Below are positions 38,626 to 48,891 of a stretch of DNA of 64,000 nucleotides, one piece after another (positions within the stretch are counted from its first letter, which is position 1; each line of letters begins with the position of its first letter). The stretch spans positions 507,391 to 571,390 of the forward strand of contig WIDE01000002.1 in assembly GCA_015039315.1 (NCBI GenBank). The letters run 5' to 3'. The position numbers and the translations under genes are program-made. Origin of the DNA: Clavulina sp. PMI_390. Taxonomy: Eukaryota; Basidiomycota; Agaricomycetes; Cantharellales; Hydnaceae. The notes below the pieces were generated by a model. That model saw only the letters and a list, made by a program, of their open reading frames with translations, was not told where the DNA came from and did no database searches.

Positions 38626-39073
38626 GGCTCAGAGTTGGATTGGGGAGTAACTGGCAGATATGAGAGGAATTTCTAGGTGGAATTTGTTTGGATAGACACG
38701 ATAATTTGAGGGTTATAAGTAGGTTGGGGAAACTTAGGGAGCGCGAGAGGCACAGATGTCAGGTGGGTGGTGGGTGGGTGATTTCAGGTTGCTCGAAAGT
38801 TCAGCTGACCTCTAGCCGAGTCAGCAGCTCAGATGACACGTCAGTCTCTAACGAGGATGCAAATCTAGTCAGGAGTATTCGTAGATCTTCTGGAACGTGG
38901 GGATGTCGCCTAGTTAGCTGGGGAACGCAGTACAGTCAGTTATATCTGGCCCATGTGGATAGCTCGGGCAGTGGCCGTGACACAACTCAAGCTCGATCGT
39001 CGGTTCCGAACCAAGCGAAAAGTGAATCCTTCTTCCAACTACGCCCTGTTTTGTGGCACGTTTGAGCCCAAAA
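38626..39073. promoter_or_regulatory. Divergent promoter between serine dehydratase and AlkB homologue
   Basis: About 450 bp between divergent start codons. A 125-codon open frame on the plus strand (38688-39065) begins at a non-ATG codon and has no motif, so it is not called. Confidence 0.4.
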
Positions 39074-40925
39074 ATGGCCACATCATCGGCAATCTATGAT
39101 GAGAGCAGCCCTGAGTACCGGAAAGCATACAAGCACTATTTGAAGTCATCAAATACGGCGCCCACAACCACCTGGAGCCCGTTCAGGATCGAAGAGAAAT
39201 TCTACAAGTCTCGATTCCCTCGACCGACACTGGCGAACGTAATTGACCTAAATCATACTGAAGATAATATTGAAGATGAAACCCTACAGAGGGTGGGCTG
39301 GAGTAAAGGCACTTGCGACGCAGAGACTGTCCAGTCAATCCGCACGACTGATGGCTCCAATGCTTTCAGGATCAAATCAATACCTGGTACGCCAATACCA
39401 CTGTTCTGGAGCGGAACATTTCTCATTTTCCGCTCCTCGCTTTTAGGGCTCGTTGTTCTCGTGAGCTATCAAAAGCTTTCCATACACTTCTGGTGACTGA
39501 GTGGGCGAGCCCCAAATGTATCCCCTTTCTCAGCCAGGATTCCTTTCTCACTCGCAGCAACGTGACCTGATCACCTCGTCCTTACGAGAACAATCACGGC
39601 ATCCCAATGAAACCAATCTAGACGCTCATTATGATATACCTGATGACGGCCTCTGGCGCCACTGGGAACGTCTCCATCGATCAGGATCGTCCTCGTCAGC
39701 CTCTGAGGATACCATCATTCATCCCAAAATACCTACTTCTTCTCCTCAAGGCATCCCTGATGCTTCTGTCCCAGTTCCCGAGTCCAAACGTACTCTGATT
39801 GAGAACGTCGCAGCCTCTGTTGGACTGCTCCCCACCCTGTTGTCCACCCCCAAACCAGCCCCTCCGCCTTCGTCCTCTCTCCAGCCCTCTCCCGTGTCCA
39901 AGCTATTATATAAAATGCGGTGGGCGAATCTTGGGAGGTCATATCATTGGGGCACCAAGTCATATGACTTTGAGAAAACCCTGGCTCCGTTCCCAAAAGA
40001 CGTACGGGACATTTGTCAGCGAGCCGTGAGAGCAGTGGAATGGGAAGACGTATGGGGAGGGCGAGCGGAAGCGAACGGCGATGAGGCCGACTCTGGCCGG
40101 GAGATTCCAGATGAGGAATGGGGTGAGGAGGGGGCCCAGAGCTGGAAGACGTGGGCAGATGACTATGGTGTGGCACCTTCTCTTAACAATTCATATCCAG
40201 CATATTTGTAGTGATGACTCATTTGATCCACCTATGCAGAGCCGGATGCGGGGATCGTCAATTTCTATCAGCAGTCGGTCAGTTTTATTGTCAAGTGAGA
40301 TACCATCGCTGCACCTAACGCGTGTCTATTACTTCGTCAGGACACTCTGATGGGTCACGTCGATCGCTCAGAACTCTCCTCTACCACACCGCTTGTTTCA
40401 ATCTCGTGAGCCCCCTCCCCATTCTGAGCTCTGGCAACCATTCCTCATACCAATGAGCCTGTGATATAATCTAGGCTTGGAAACGCCGCAATATTCCTCA
40501 TCGGTGGTCTCACCCGGGATACGAAACCGCTGGCAATCCTATTGCGCTCAGGGGATGTGGTGATCATGTCAGGGCCTCGGTGTCGAAGGGCATATCATGG
40601 TTCGTGGTATCCATTCTTTTGGTTTCAGCTGATCTGCCAAAAGTGAGGAACGAGCACACTGAGATGGCCGCTTGTTCTGTTGGCCTTCGTAGGAGTCCCG
40701 CGAATACTGGAAGGAACGCTACCACCTCATCTCCAGTCTGACAAGAGTCACCCGCGATCTGAGAGCGATCCAGTCGCAAGAGATGGCATTACTAGTGCTC
40801 TGAGCACAGTGAATGACGATGAATGGAAGCCCTTTGCGGCATATATGGCCACGACGCGAATCAATGTGAATGTGCGGCAGGTGTTTCCAAAAGGCTTTGT
40901 CCCGCCTACAGGCGTCAGTAAGTAG
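39074..40925 (+). CDS. ALKBH1: AlkB homologue 1-type 2-oxoglutarate/Fe(II) dioxygenase
   Basis: This is an oxidative nucleic-acid demethylase of the ALKBH1 branch (tRNA and DNA methyl-adenine/cytosine substrates reported for relatives). All catalytic landmarks are present across several exons. LLYKMRWANLGRSYHW and TKSYDF form the nucleotide-recognition region. EPDAGIVNFYQ and DTLMGHVDRSE contain the HxD iron pair. SLGNAAIFLIGGLTRDT and RRAYHGVPRI carry the distal His. TTRINVNVRQVFP is the RxNxxxR 2-oxoglutarate motif near the C terminus. The N-terminal part (39074-39400) holds SPEYRKAYKHYLKSSNT and the middle has a Pro/Ser-rich insert (39700-39900). The start is the ATG at 39074-39076 and the stop is at 40923-40925. 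Compartment cannot be told; relatives occur in nucleus and mitochondria. Confidence 0.9.
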
Positions 40926-41155
40926 ACATTACTACAACGACGACGAGATAGCTGGCAAGTGGGCAGGGTTAAACTCGTTCATTAATATAGTCCGATGGAA
41001 TAAGACAAGATGGGACCCTTGCAAGAGTGCTACGACAAAGGTGATAGATATTCAAGGGAATAACAGAACACAGGGGTTCCAAAACGCGTGAAAAAGTAGC
41101 GCAAGAAGATGGGATCAAGAGATTTGGTCGCGCAGAGCATTCATGAGGTTCATCT

Positions 41156-41974
41156 TTAGACGAGCTGATCGTTATATGTACCACCTCGCCTTAGGGCGCG
41201 GATCGTCAGTGAAATGACGGCGATGAGGGCTATGGTGACCACAATCCTAGAGGAGATAAACGGTTTTAGTACCTAGATTCAGCAAGGGTCAAACGGGATC
41301 CGATTAGAAATGTCATACCATTCTGCCCACGCGAAGCCCTATATGCAGTCACCAGCGGTCAGCGCACGACTCGACCACGCGCAGATCACGAGGGCACTCA
41401 CCTCGAGGGCATTAAGCTGATTGCAGTACGGCAGGTTGTACTTGAGGTTGCTGTTCACGTGCAGGTCATCAGGTGAGGCTCACTCGCTCGATGAACATGA
41501 GAGGTATATAAATAACGATGATGACATACGAGCAATTGTGGCCACCGTTGAGGGCAGCAGTGATAGCAGCAGCTCCGGCAGTCCAGAAAATCCAGGTCAA
41601 GACGAGGAAGCCAAGATGAGAGCCAACGGATGTCGCCACTGAGCCTGTGGAGGCAGAGTGGAGGAACAGGACGAGGTAGAAAATACCGAGCTGTTCGATG
41701 TTTGTGGCGCAGTTGGGGCACAGCAAGTGAGCATGCTGCGAGCGTCAATGAAGCAGAAAAGGGGTAAGAGACTCACGAAGAAAGTCCAGATAGAGCAGAA
41801 TAAGAGGAAACGTGTACGGTCACGGACGCCGAGGTTGGGAAAGTCATGGCGCGTGTTGTATCGGCCAACCAAGAAGCCCGAGATGGCAATCTGTTGGATT
41901 CGTAGATAGTAAGTACCCGCGACAGCAGTTTCCTTGATTCATGTGATCACCTCGACAAGCGCGAGCAAGAGCAT
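41156..41974 (-). CDS. MARVEL-like four-span membrane protein
   Basis: Spliced exons give about 180 aa with four hydrophobic spans. The first exon is MLLLALVE, joined to IAISGFLVGRYNTRHDFPNL and then RDRTRFLLFCSIWTFF, the typical end of MARVEL span 1 and loop plus span 2. Next comes IEQLGIFYLVLFLHSASTGS with LGFLVLTWIFWTAGAAAITA, the classic MARVEL span 3 (W..W/TAGAAA). A short Cys-containing exon follows (YNLPYCNQLNALE), then FAWAEWIVVTIALIAVISLT and the tail RRGGTYNDQLV. Fungal proteins of this type lie in the plasma membrane or secretory pathway. No enzymatic role is expected. The ATG chosen is 41972-41974; an upstream hydrophobic stretch in frame lacks a clear ATG, so the N terminus is uncertain. 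The stop is at 41156-41158. Confidence 0.78.
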
Positions 41975-43160
41975 GAACCCAAACAGGACTAGGAGGGATG
42001 ACAGGCTCGTTCAACACGTTTTCAACCATGTTGGCGTCACTTTTGAGACATACCAGGATGTCCACGGCGAACGTGATCGTCAATAGCCATTGCAGTACGT
42101 GCGAGGGGGTCGTGAGAGAGGTGAGGTACTTGTGGATTACAGCGACAAGGGAGTCGGAGTCGAGGAAGAAGCCTAAATAATCGTTCGACCGCGGCAACCA
42201 AAGCACATGCAAACAGGTGACGTCGCCAAGTCTGCGTGAGAACTTCCGATGCCTGTCACTTGGACAAATAATCGGAATGTACTAATCAAGAAAAAGCTGT
42301 GTGGTTTTGAGAGCAAATGCCTTTGGCTACTTTGTTTGAAGAAAATCCAGTATTTTGATGTCTCTGCGCTGGTGCCATCCTACGGCGCAAACTCTCGGCA
42401 GTCCGCGACCGAACCGGAACAGGGCAGTGGCTTTGCCTCCACCCGGAAGCCACCGGGATGCATTCCGTGGTGTGTCAAGGTGACTCAAAAGCGCAAAGAG
42501 CGATCTAACAGTAGATTGTCACTAATTCATGGGCAAAGCGAAGCCGATAAAATACCCAGATTTCTTGTTCATCAGATGAAGCCCCTCTTCTCGGAACCGA
42601 CAAGGCCGAGCTCAGTGCGCGCTTCTCCTCGTTCATTTCGACTAGTAGTTGACTGGAACTCAAGCCCCGGAGACTATGTGTTCCTGACAATATCAATACC
42701 CCCGCAAGCAATGTGTCTTGATCAGTACCCTTGTGCTTCCAAGCGTGACTTGGCTGCCAAGAATTGATCTCTATGCGGTCAATATCCAATCGGGCAGGAC
42801 ACGCGGACATCTCCCCCAGTCTTTGGTTTGGTCACCAGGCAACTGCCCAGCACCAGAGCCCCTGGAATTTGCATCGCCCCCCACTGCTTGCGTGAATAAA
42901 TGACTCTCGATCATCAACACCCCACTGTTTCTCCACCGATCCGGTAGTATTGTACAGAATTGGCTCGGGCACACCCATAAGGATATGGATACGGAATCCG
43001 GTGTGCATTCCCCGTGTTAGGGGTCCTAGAGATGCACGATTTGCAATCTGTTTGCAAATCAGCCATCCTCTTTAAGGACGACAAGTGGGGTACCGCTCAG
43101 CGCAACTACTGCTGCTGCCCACTTGCTTCCTTCCTCCGCCTCTTATCACTCCCTTAATCG
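41975..43160. promoter_or_regulatory. Long divergent intergenic region upstream of the DUF2235 gene
   Basis: About 1.2 kb lies between the divergent MARVEL-like and DUF2235 genes. A 172-codon ATG-started frame (42249-42767, plus) is Ser/Lys-rich with no motif; I regard it as unproven. The right end contains a 9-bp inverted repeat listed separately. I see no RNA gene or transposon. Confidence 0.4.
43038..43060. promoter_or_regulatory. Perfect 9-bp inverted repeat, candidate regulator site
   Basis: GATTTGCAA is followed after 5 bp by its exact reverse complement TTGCAAATC. It lies about 100 bp upstream of the DUF2235 start codon, a position where a dimeric transcription factor could bind. Only the symmetry and position are seen; binding is inference. 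Confidence 0.4.
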
Positions 43161-45590
43161 ATGCCGTCCAATCCAAAAGCCGCGAACTTGTCCGATAACG
43201 GCGAGGCCAAAGTGCCGCGTCGCGGCCGCACTCTCGTCCTCTGCTTTGATGGCACCAGCGAGTACTACTCTCAATGGAACTCCAACATTGTCCACATCTT
43301 CTCCCTGCTCAGGAAAGATGACCCTTCTCAACAGCTCGTATATTATCAAGTGAGCAACGCCCCGTAAAGCCATCAAGGTGAATTGCTTGGCGCGTGGCTC
43401 ATCGACCATTCCTCGTCGTTCTTCGTCGGTCGACCTAGCCCGGCATAGGCACCTACCTAGTCGACGTCCCAGTAGTTGGCCCAGTAGCTCAATGGATAGT
43501 CAAAACACTCGATCGCGGTTTGGCGTTCTCTCTGGGCGGTCATGTGCGTCTTCAACCATACTCTTCGTCTTCGCAATTCCTAGGCCCCTAATAGCATGGA
43601 ATTTCACATTGATAGGTCATGAGTGGTTATCGCTTCCTCATGGACAACTGGCTCGAGGGCGACCGTATCTGTAGGTGTCTATCATGACATTTCCCTACCT
43701 GGGCGAGTAGCCTCACCGTTCCGTCCCTCGTCGTTAGGCCTGTTTGGTTTTTCCCGTGGAGCATATACCGCGCGGGCGTTGGCAGTAAGTGCTATGACTT
43801 ATCCGATCAATCATTATTCGCGCTGAACCGACTTCGTTGCGTCTTTCAGGGAATGTTATTCCAGGCATGTTCACAAAATTGCTGGCATTCCTGTGGTTGC
43901 CATTACGCCCTAACAAACTATGGCATTTCTAGATCGGGCTTTTGCCAAAAGGCATGGAAGAAGAGGTGCCATTCGCATACGCTATTTACAGGAAGCAGTG
44001 AGTGCACACTGCTTTATTTAATCCGAAATTCCCACCGACGAACTGGTTCATTCCATAGACAAGCAAGGTAAATCCTATAAATCCCTCGTCACAACCAACT
44101 CAGTTGGGCAATCACTGACGCACGTCCCATCCCCGAAATTCCATGATTTCAGCGCTCAATACAAGAGAGATTTCGCGCGCACCGTCAACATTGAGTTCAT
44201 TGGCGTGTTTGATACTGTGAGCGCAGTAGGTGCTCTCATCCCTCGCACGCTCCCATTCTCGAGCGACAATCACATCACGCGCACCTTCCGACATGCGTTA
44301 TCCCTCGATGAGCATCGCGCAGCCTTCCAGCCGCAGCCTTGGGAGCGAACTATCGACCCTCCGTCTACTTCGGGTGGAAGGGACGAAGAGTCTGGCGGGA
44401 AAGCTGAACCAATGCCACAACTCGGCCAGAAACATGTTGGCATAATACGCACTGGATTCTCAATGCTAGGCAAGGGGTTGAAGAAGATCATCTGCCTCGG
44501 CCGTAGCAGTCAGTATGATCCCACAGATTATCCTAGTCCTCAGCCAGGCCCAAGCACCGACGTCAAGGTACGTCGGTCAACCGTTGCTGTTGTTTTATCG
44601 GCGCAGGGTTAATCTTCTTCTATGGTCTTTAGGAAGTTTGGTTTGCTGGATGCCATACCGGTGAGTCATCAAGAATTATCAAACCGTTGGCGGAACTTAT
44701 TGCTTAAATCTTCTCTGAACCCAGATATTGGAGGCGGCAGTGACTTGGGTGGAATCGATTACTCTCTCGCTCACATTTCTCTCCGCTGGATGCTCAAGGA
44801 GATCCTCATCGCCCCCGACGGCGCTGGTATATTGTGGAACGAATCTGACCCACGATTTGCCGCCCTTGGGATCGTGCTCAATCCATCCGCCACCCCCTCA
44901 ATTGCTACCAATGGACAAGGGAGCCGCCCTAGCTCAGGGCCCACACACAGCGACTATAGTGCTATCGCGCCATTGTTGCGAGCGACCCCAGGTTCCTATG
45001 AGCCAGACGATGCTCCATCACCACACTTGCCAGTGGATGTGAGGAGGGAAGACATGCTCTCCCCGATCCACGACGCACTGAAAGAAGACCCTGGTTGGTG
45101 GATAGTCGAGTTCCTCCCGTTCATCCTTGCTAGCCAAAAGGCTGATGATGTCTGGAAGAATCACATACGGTGCGTATCTCAGGCTCCTCATTTCCTTATG
45201 TCCCAGAAACTCCCTCACTACCACCTCACTGACATTTATCTCATCATTATCGTTCGCTCCGCCTTCAGGGTGAATCTTTTCCGTGGTCGTACGATTGAAC
45301 CGCCCCCATCACCAGAGACGTCCCCTAACTCACGCGATTCTGACGACCCCGATCATCGGGGAGCAAATATTACCACAGCTCCAGCCCTCTTCCATGTCTC
45401 CGTGCGCGAGCGAATTGAAGCCACTGCCGCGGACCTGAGTGCAGCGGCAAAGATACGCGCAGACGAAGATTATGCGCTTCAGCACAATGGGAAAAAGCGC
45501 GGCTGGCAGCTGTTTGGAAGCACTAAGACCGGGAAGTACACACCAAGGGCTCATTTGGAGGGTGGTGGCAAACCTGTGTTTGTGCGATGA
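43161..45590 (+). CDS. DUF2235 alpha/beta-hydrolase (T6SS Tle1-like phospholipase fold)
   Basis: The protein begins with a basic Pro/Lys-rich leader. RGRTLVLCFDGTSEYYSQWN follows, the first strand and oxyanion region of DUF2235, then SNIVHIFSLL. Later exons give AGIGTYLVDVPV, SGYRFLMDNW and LFGFSRGAYTARALAGM, the nucleophile elbow (GFSRG, serine central). FARTVNIEFIGVFDTVSAVG follows. The acid/His region reads VWFAGCHTDIGGGSDLGGID. A Ser/Pro-rich insert of about 70 aa (44350-44560) separates the elbow region from the Asp-His block. The C-terminal exon (45270-45590) holds VSVRERIEAT and a basic end. Bacterial members include type VI phospholipase effectors; fungal members are common in basidiomycetes and their substrates are unknown. 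There is no signal peptide. The start is the ATG at 43161-43163. Confidence 0.87.
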
Positions 45591-46121
45591 GCAAATGATC
45601 ATAAGTCTCGGTCTGAGCATCTGGTTTGAGTAATGTATGACTGCGGTACGCATGTGTGTAAACCCCAGCCCTCGATGGTCTCACTTCCTACGCGAATGTG
45701 GGCCCCAAAACGACGAGCTACTCTTGTTCGCTCATAACATATTCTCTTCATATTGTACATGTACTTGGCTTAACCCTATTCCTTTCGTTACGATCATTCT
45801 GTCATGTCACTAGCACACCCATGCAGCTTAAAGCGCTATACATATCTACCTTTGTGAACAAGCTTGAATTATTATAAACAAACAGCACTTAAGCCCAGCT
45901 GCTCTGGACTGCGATCTGCTCAAGCGGATAATGAATAGGGATACCCAAGACTGAAAGTCAAAGGAATGCAATATCCTAAGACAATGACGTCTCTGGGATG
46001 GGCGATTCAGACATCCTTGTCTCTACGTGCCTTTTTCGAGGCGTCTACATTATGATAAGAGTTGGGGTTCTATGATGAATAAACTACTACTTCCGGGTCT
46101 TGCTGTTCTCTTTTGATCACA
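45591..46121. other. Intergenic 3' flanks of convergent genes
   Basis: The DUF2235 and HEM14 genes converge across 531 bp of moderately AT-rich sequence (for example 45860-45900). I see 3' flanks only, with no ORF of note and no RNA gene. Confidence 0.4.
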
Positions 46122-48696
46122 TCACGCTGCTGGGCCGACACTCTGCGCTATCGCAAACGCAGCGTCCCTTCCAGAGCTAACACAATCACCCAAGCTAATC
46201 CCTCTCACTCCCGCACCGACGACATGCAGCCTTCCCTTCCATGGTCCTTTTGCCTCAGGCGAGACAGGCCCCGTGAGCGCAGGCGTTCCGCTCCCGCCAT
46301 CCAGTCCTAGCTCCTCCGGAGTCGACGACACTGTGTCAAACCCTAGAGCCTGCTTGAGCTCGCGCATCCGCTGGACGTGCCCTAGCGTGTATATTGGGAT
46401 ACAGTTTTGATGGTATTCTGCACGGATACGTGAGGGTGTTGGAATAGGAGAGGATGATGGCCATGAAAGGGTGCGGGCGAGATGCCGGAGGAGAGGTGGG
46501 ATGAATCGATTCAGGTCAACGTTGGAGGTAGGATTCGTGCTGTCTAAAGCTTTCGGGCTAGGAATGGATGATGAAGAGCGGGTCGATGATGTAGGAGGGG
46601 GAGGTTGTGAGAATTGAGACCTGATTGTTTGAGGGAGAGGATGTGGACCGCCCAGCATTAGTGTGAGCCTGGTCGGCTGTTCGGTGGCTGAAGGGGAGCC
46701 AGCATCTGGGTCAACAGCAGAGTCAAAGACAACTCCTAGCAGCGCATGGGAGATATCGACTTCTTCGTCTGGGCCACGGCTATTGGCCCTGGCATCAACC
46801 TCTGCTTGAGTTAGATAGCCGGATTGCGGACGAGGAACGAGGCACCCAAATCCGTCCGGATGGAGGAGCGCGCCAGCGGAACTATTTGGACCCTGACTCG
46901 GAGATGAAGCAGATGGCGTCGTTTGTGGAGGGAAGATGAGGTTGACGACGAGCACGCTCGAGGCGGGGTTCGTCTTTGCGTCGAGGTGAGGGAGGTATAC
47001 AGATCCGGTCTTCAACTCTGACGCCGAGGATGACGACGAACGCTCGTTTGAAGACGTGATAGCCTTCTCTCCGATGCCCGCATTGACAAGCTTGTCTAGT
47101 ATTGGCAGCTGGACTGCAGATACCACGTGGGTGGCCATGAAGGGCTGAGTTGCCCCGGTCGTCGTGAAGATCTGAGAAACGTAGACAGAACAAGGAAGGG
47201 TAAGTAAGGGTCGTCGTCAGTCGATCGGGAGCTGTCAGGAGTTCATGTAAAATTAGATCTAGAGAAGGGTCAAAAGGGTGCAGCAAGGGCGGGTTGTCTA
47301 GAACACGCAGTCACAAAACAGACAAAGTTCTGGAACCTCGAGCACATAACAGGAAAGGATCTTGGATCTCCCGATAGACAACCTCTTCTAAAATGAAAAA
47401 TGAAAATGACAATGAAAATCCGCAGGCTCGAGTGGAGTGCATTGCCACAATTTCGCCATGCAAGGCGGGGAGGAATTGTGTGGCTGGCATAATCGGGAAT
47501 TGCGATGAATGGTGGGGAGGCTAGGCGCACAATAGCTGCCCGGTGATAAAAAGGGTAGCAACGTTCGAAAAGTAATACAAGATACTATTTACTGACCTCG
47601 ATTCCCTCTTCGCGGGGCACGATACGAGTAGCGCCCACGCCGGTCCATAACTCGACATTTGGGGTGTCTTGCAGATTGCGGCGCAGTGCGTCCGAGAGAG
47701 TCTGGATCCCTCCCCTAAAGGTGTACATTGCTGCGCCCTTGAGTTTAGCCTCAATTGCGCCCGTATCGTAGTAATTATGGCGAGGAGCAGGTTCTCGTTC
47801 TAGACCCTGTATTCTTTGCGTGGAATCATGAGGCGGAGGTGCCGCTGGTGAAGACGTCAATGATTTGCGGAGTGCATTCTGGGCGAAACCTCTGAGAATG
47901 CTCCTGCTAGATCCATCTGATAACGATGACGATGATGATGGAGAACGAGAAGCATCCCACAAGAAAGGAAAGGTTGCTCGGACGGAGAGTGCGCGCGCGT
48001 CTGTGGCATAAATGCCATGGATGATGGCACTGAGGTACTCGCGCGCGAAGCGATCGCCAAAGCGGCGCGAGATGAGTGAATACAGAGATTCATCTTTATC
48101 CAAGACCTTTGCTGCTACTCCTGTCGCAGCTTCACTCAAAATATTATTGGCAATAGCTGGCGGAGATGAAGTGCGAAAGGGTTCCGCGAGGATGGCTGGC
48201 AGCAGCCCTCGAAGAGCCGGGTTTGCTGGTGAGGCGAGCAGAGATGGCAACGACGCAGGAAGGAGCGTCAAGGGTGGGAAGTCGATGAATCGTGCTCGAG
48301 CTGCAGGATGCGTTTTGGGCACGATGACGAGCGAGTTGTCGAGCTCAAGTCGGTGAATCTGTTCATGTATGATGATAGAGATAGAGATACACAAATAGTT
48401 ATTATATATTGGAGGAGCGGGAAGCGGGCCCAGCGAAGCAGTAATTTACACACAAGCTCCATAATTGCCAAACTGTTCGGGCGCAACGTTCGAGGGCCAG
48501 CCTCAAGCACACGACCACTGTCCTTGTCGCTGTCGTCCTGGGTGGTGAGTGGTGTCGACTGGAGCCATCCACCGAGCCGTTGCTGACGCTCTAGCAGCAC
48601 GATGCGAGCACTTGGGGGCAGCAAACGAGAGAGATGGTATGCTGCTGACAGCCCCGAAATGCCTCCTCCTAAGACGGCTACTCTACTAGTGGGCAT
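46122..48696 (-). CDS. HEM14: Protoporphyrinogen oxidase
   Basis: The enzyme performs the penultimate step of heme synthesis, six-electron oxidation of protoporphyrinogen IX, on the outer face of the inner mitochondrial membrane with FAD. The first exon reads RVAVLGGGISGLSAAYHLSR and IVLLERQQRLGGWL, the dinucleotide-binding fold and GGW motif of PPOX. RVLEAGPRTLRPNSLAIMEL follows. The second exon carries RRFGDRFAREYLSAIIHGIY with ATDARALSVRATFP, the conserved central block. It then reads MYTFRGGIQTLSDALRRNLQ. The third exon begins ATQPFMATHVVSAVQLPIL and ends HVVGAGVRGISLGDCVSSGRD, the C-terminal FAD motif. The intron between exons 2 and 3 (47172-47596) is 425 bp. The start is the ATG at 48694-48696; an extension to 48753 would start at GTG and is not used. 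Confidence 0.92.
47172..47596 (-). other. Unusually long intron in HEM14 (425 bp)
   Basis: The donor is GTCAGT and the acceptor TTTCTCAG. The flanking codons join EEGIE to IFTTTGATQ, which reads smoothly across the PPOX alignment region, so no exon is missing. Most introns in this window are 50-60 bp. It contains an A-rich stretch on the plus strand (47388-47420). No snoRNA box pair was recognised. Confidence 0.6.
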
Positions 48697-48891
48697 CTGG
48701 TCCGAGGGTGGGGGATGGGGATCAACCAGAAGCGAGGGAACAATGAATGACACGGCGGTTACCTAAGTGTGACAACCAACACAAACTCTTCCAAGAGGGC
48801 TAGACTCTGTGGTCTCGAAGCCGCGACCAAGGACCGTTGGTTTTCAAAGGGATCCTCCCCCGAGGTGACTCTTTTTTGCGATTCAGGATAT
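48697..48891. promoter_or_regulatory. Compact divergent promoter between HEM14 and SKN7
   Basis: The two ATGs are only 195 bp apart on opposite strands, the tightest divergent pair in the window. Regulatory DNA is therefore likely shared, unless one 5' UTR reaches into the neighbour. I could not assign a known heme-response or stress-response element by eye. Confidence 0.5.

Noticed and set aside
38688..39065. 125-codon plus-strand ORF upstream of the AlkB homologue
   Set aside because: It starts at a non-ATG codon, has no motif and overlaps the divergent promoter region.
48769..48891. N-terminal extension of SKN7 in an open frame
   Set aside because: The upstream in-frame start is not ATG; the ATG at 48892 is the first usable one.
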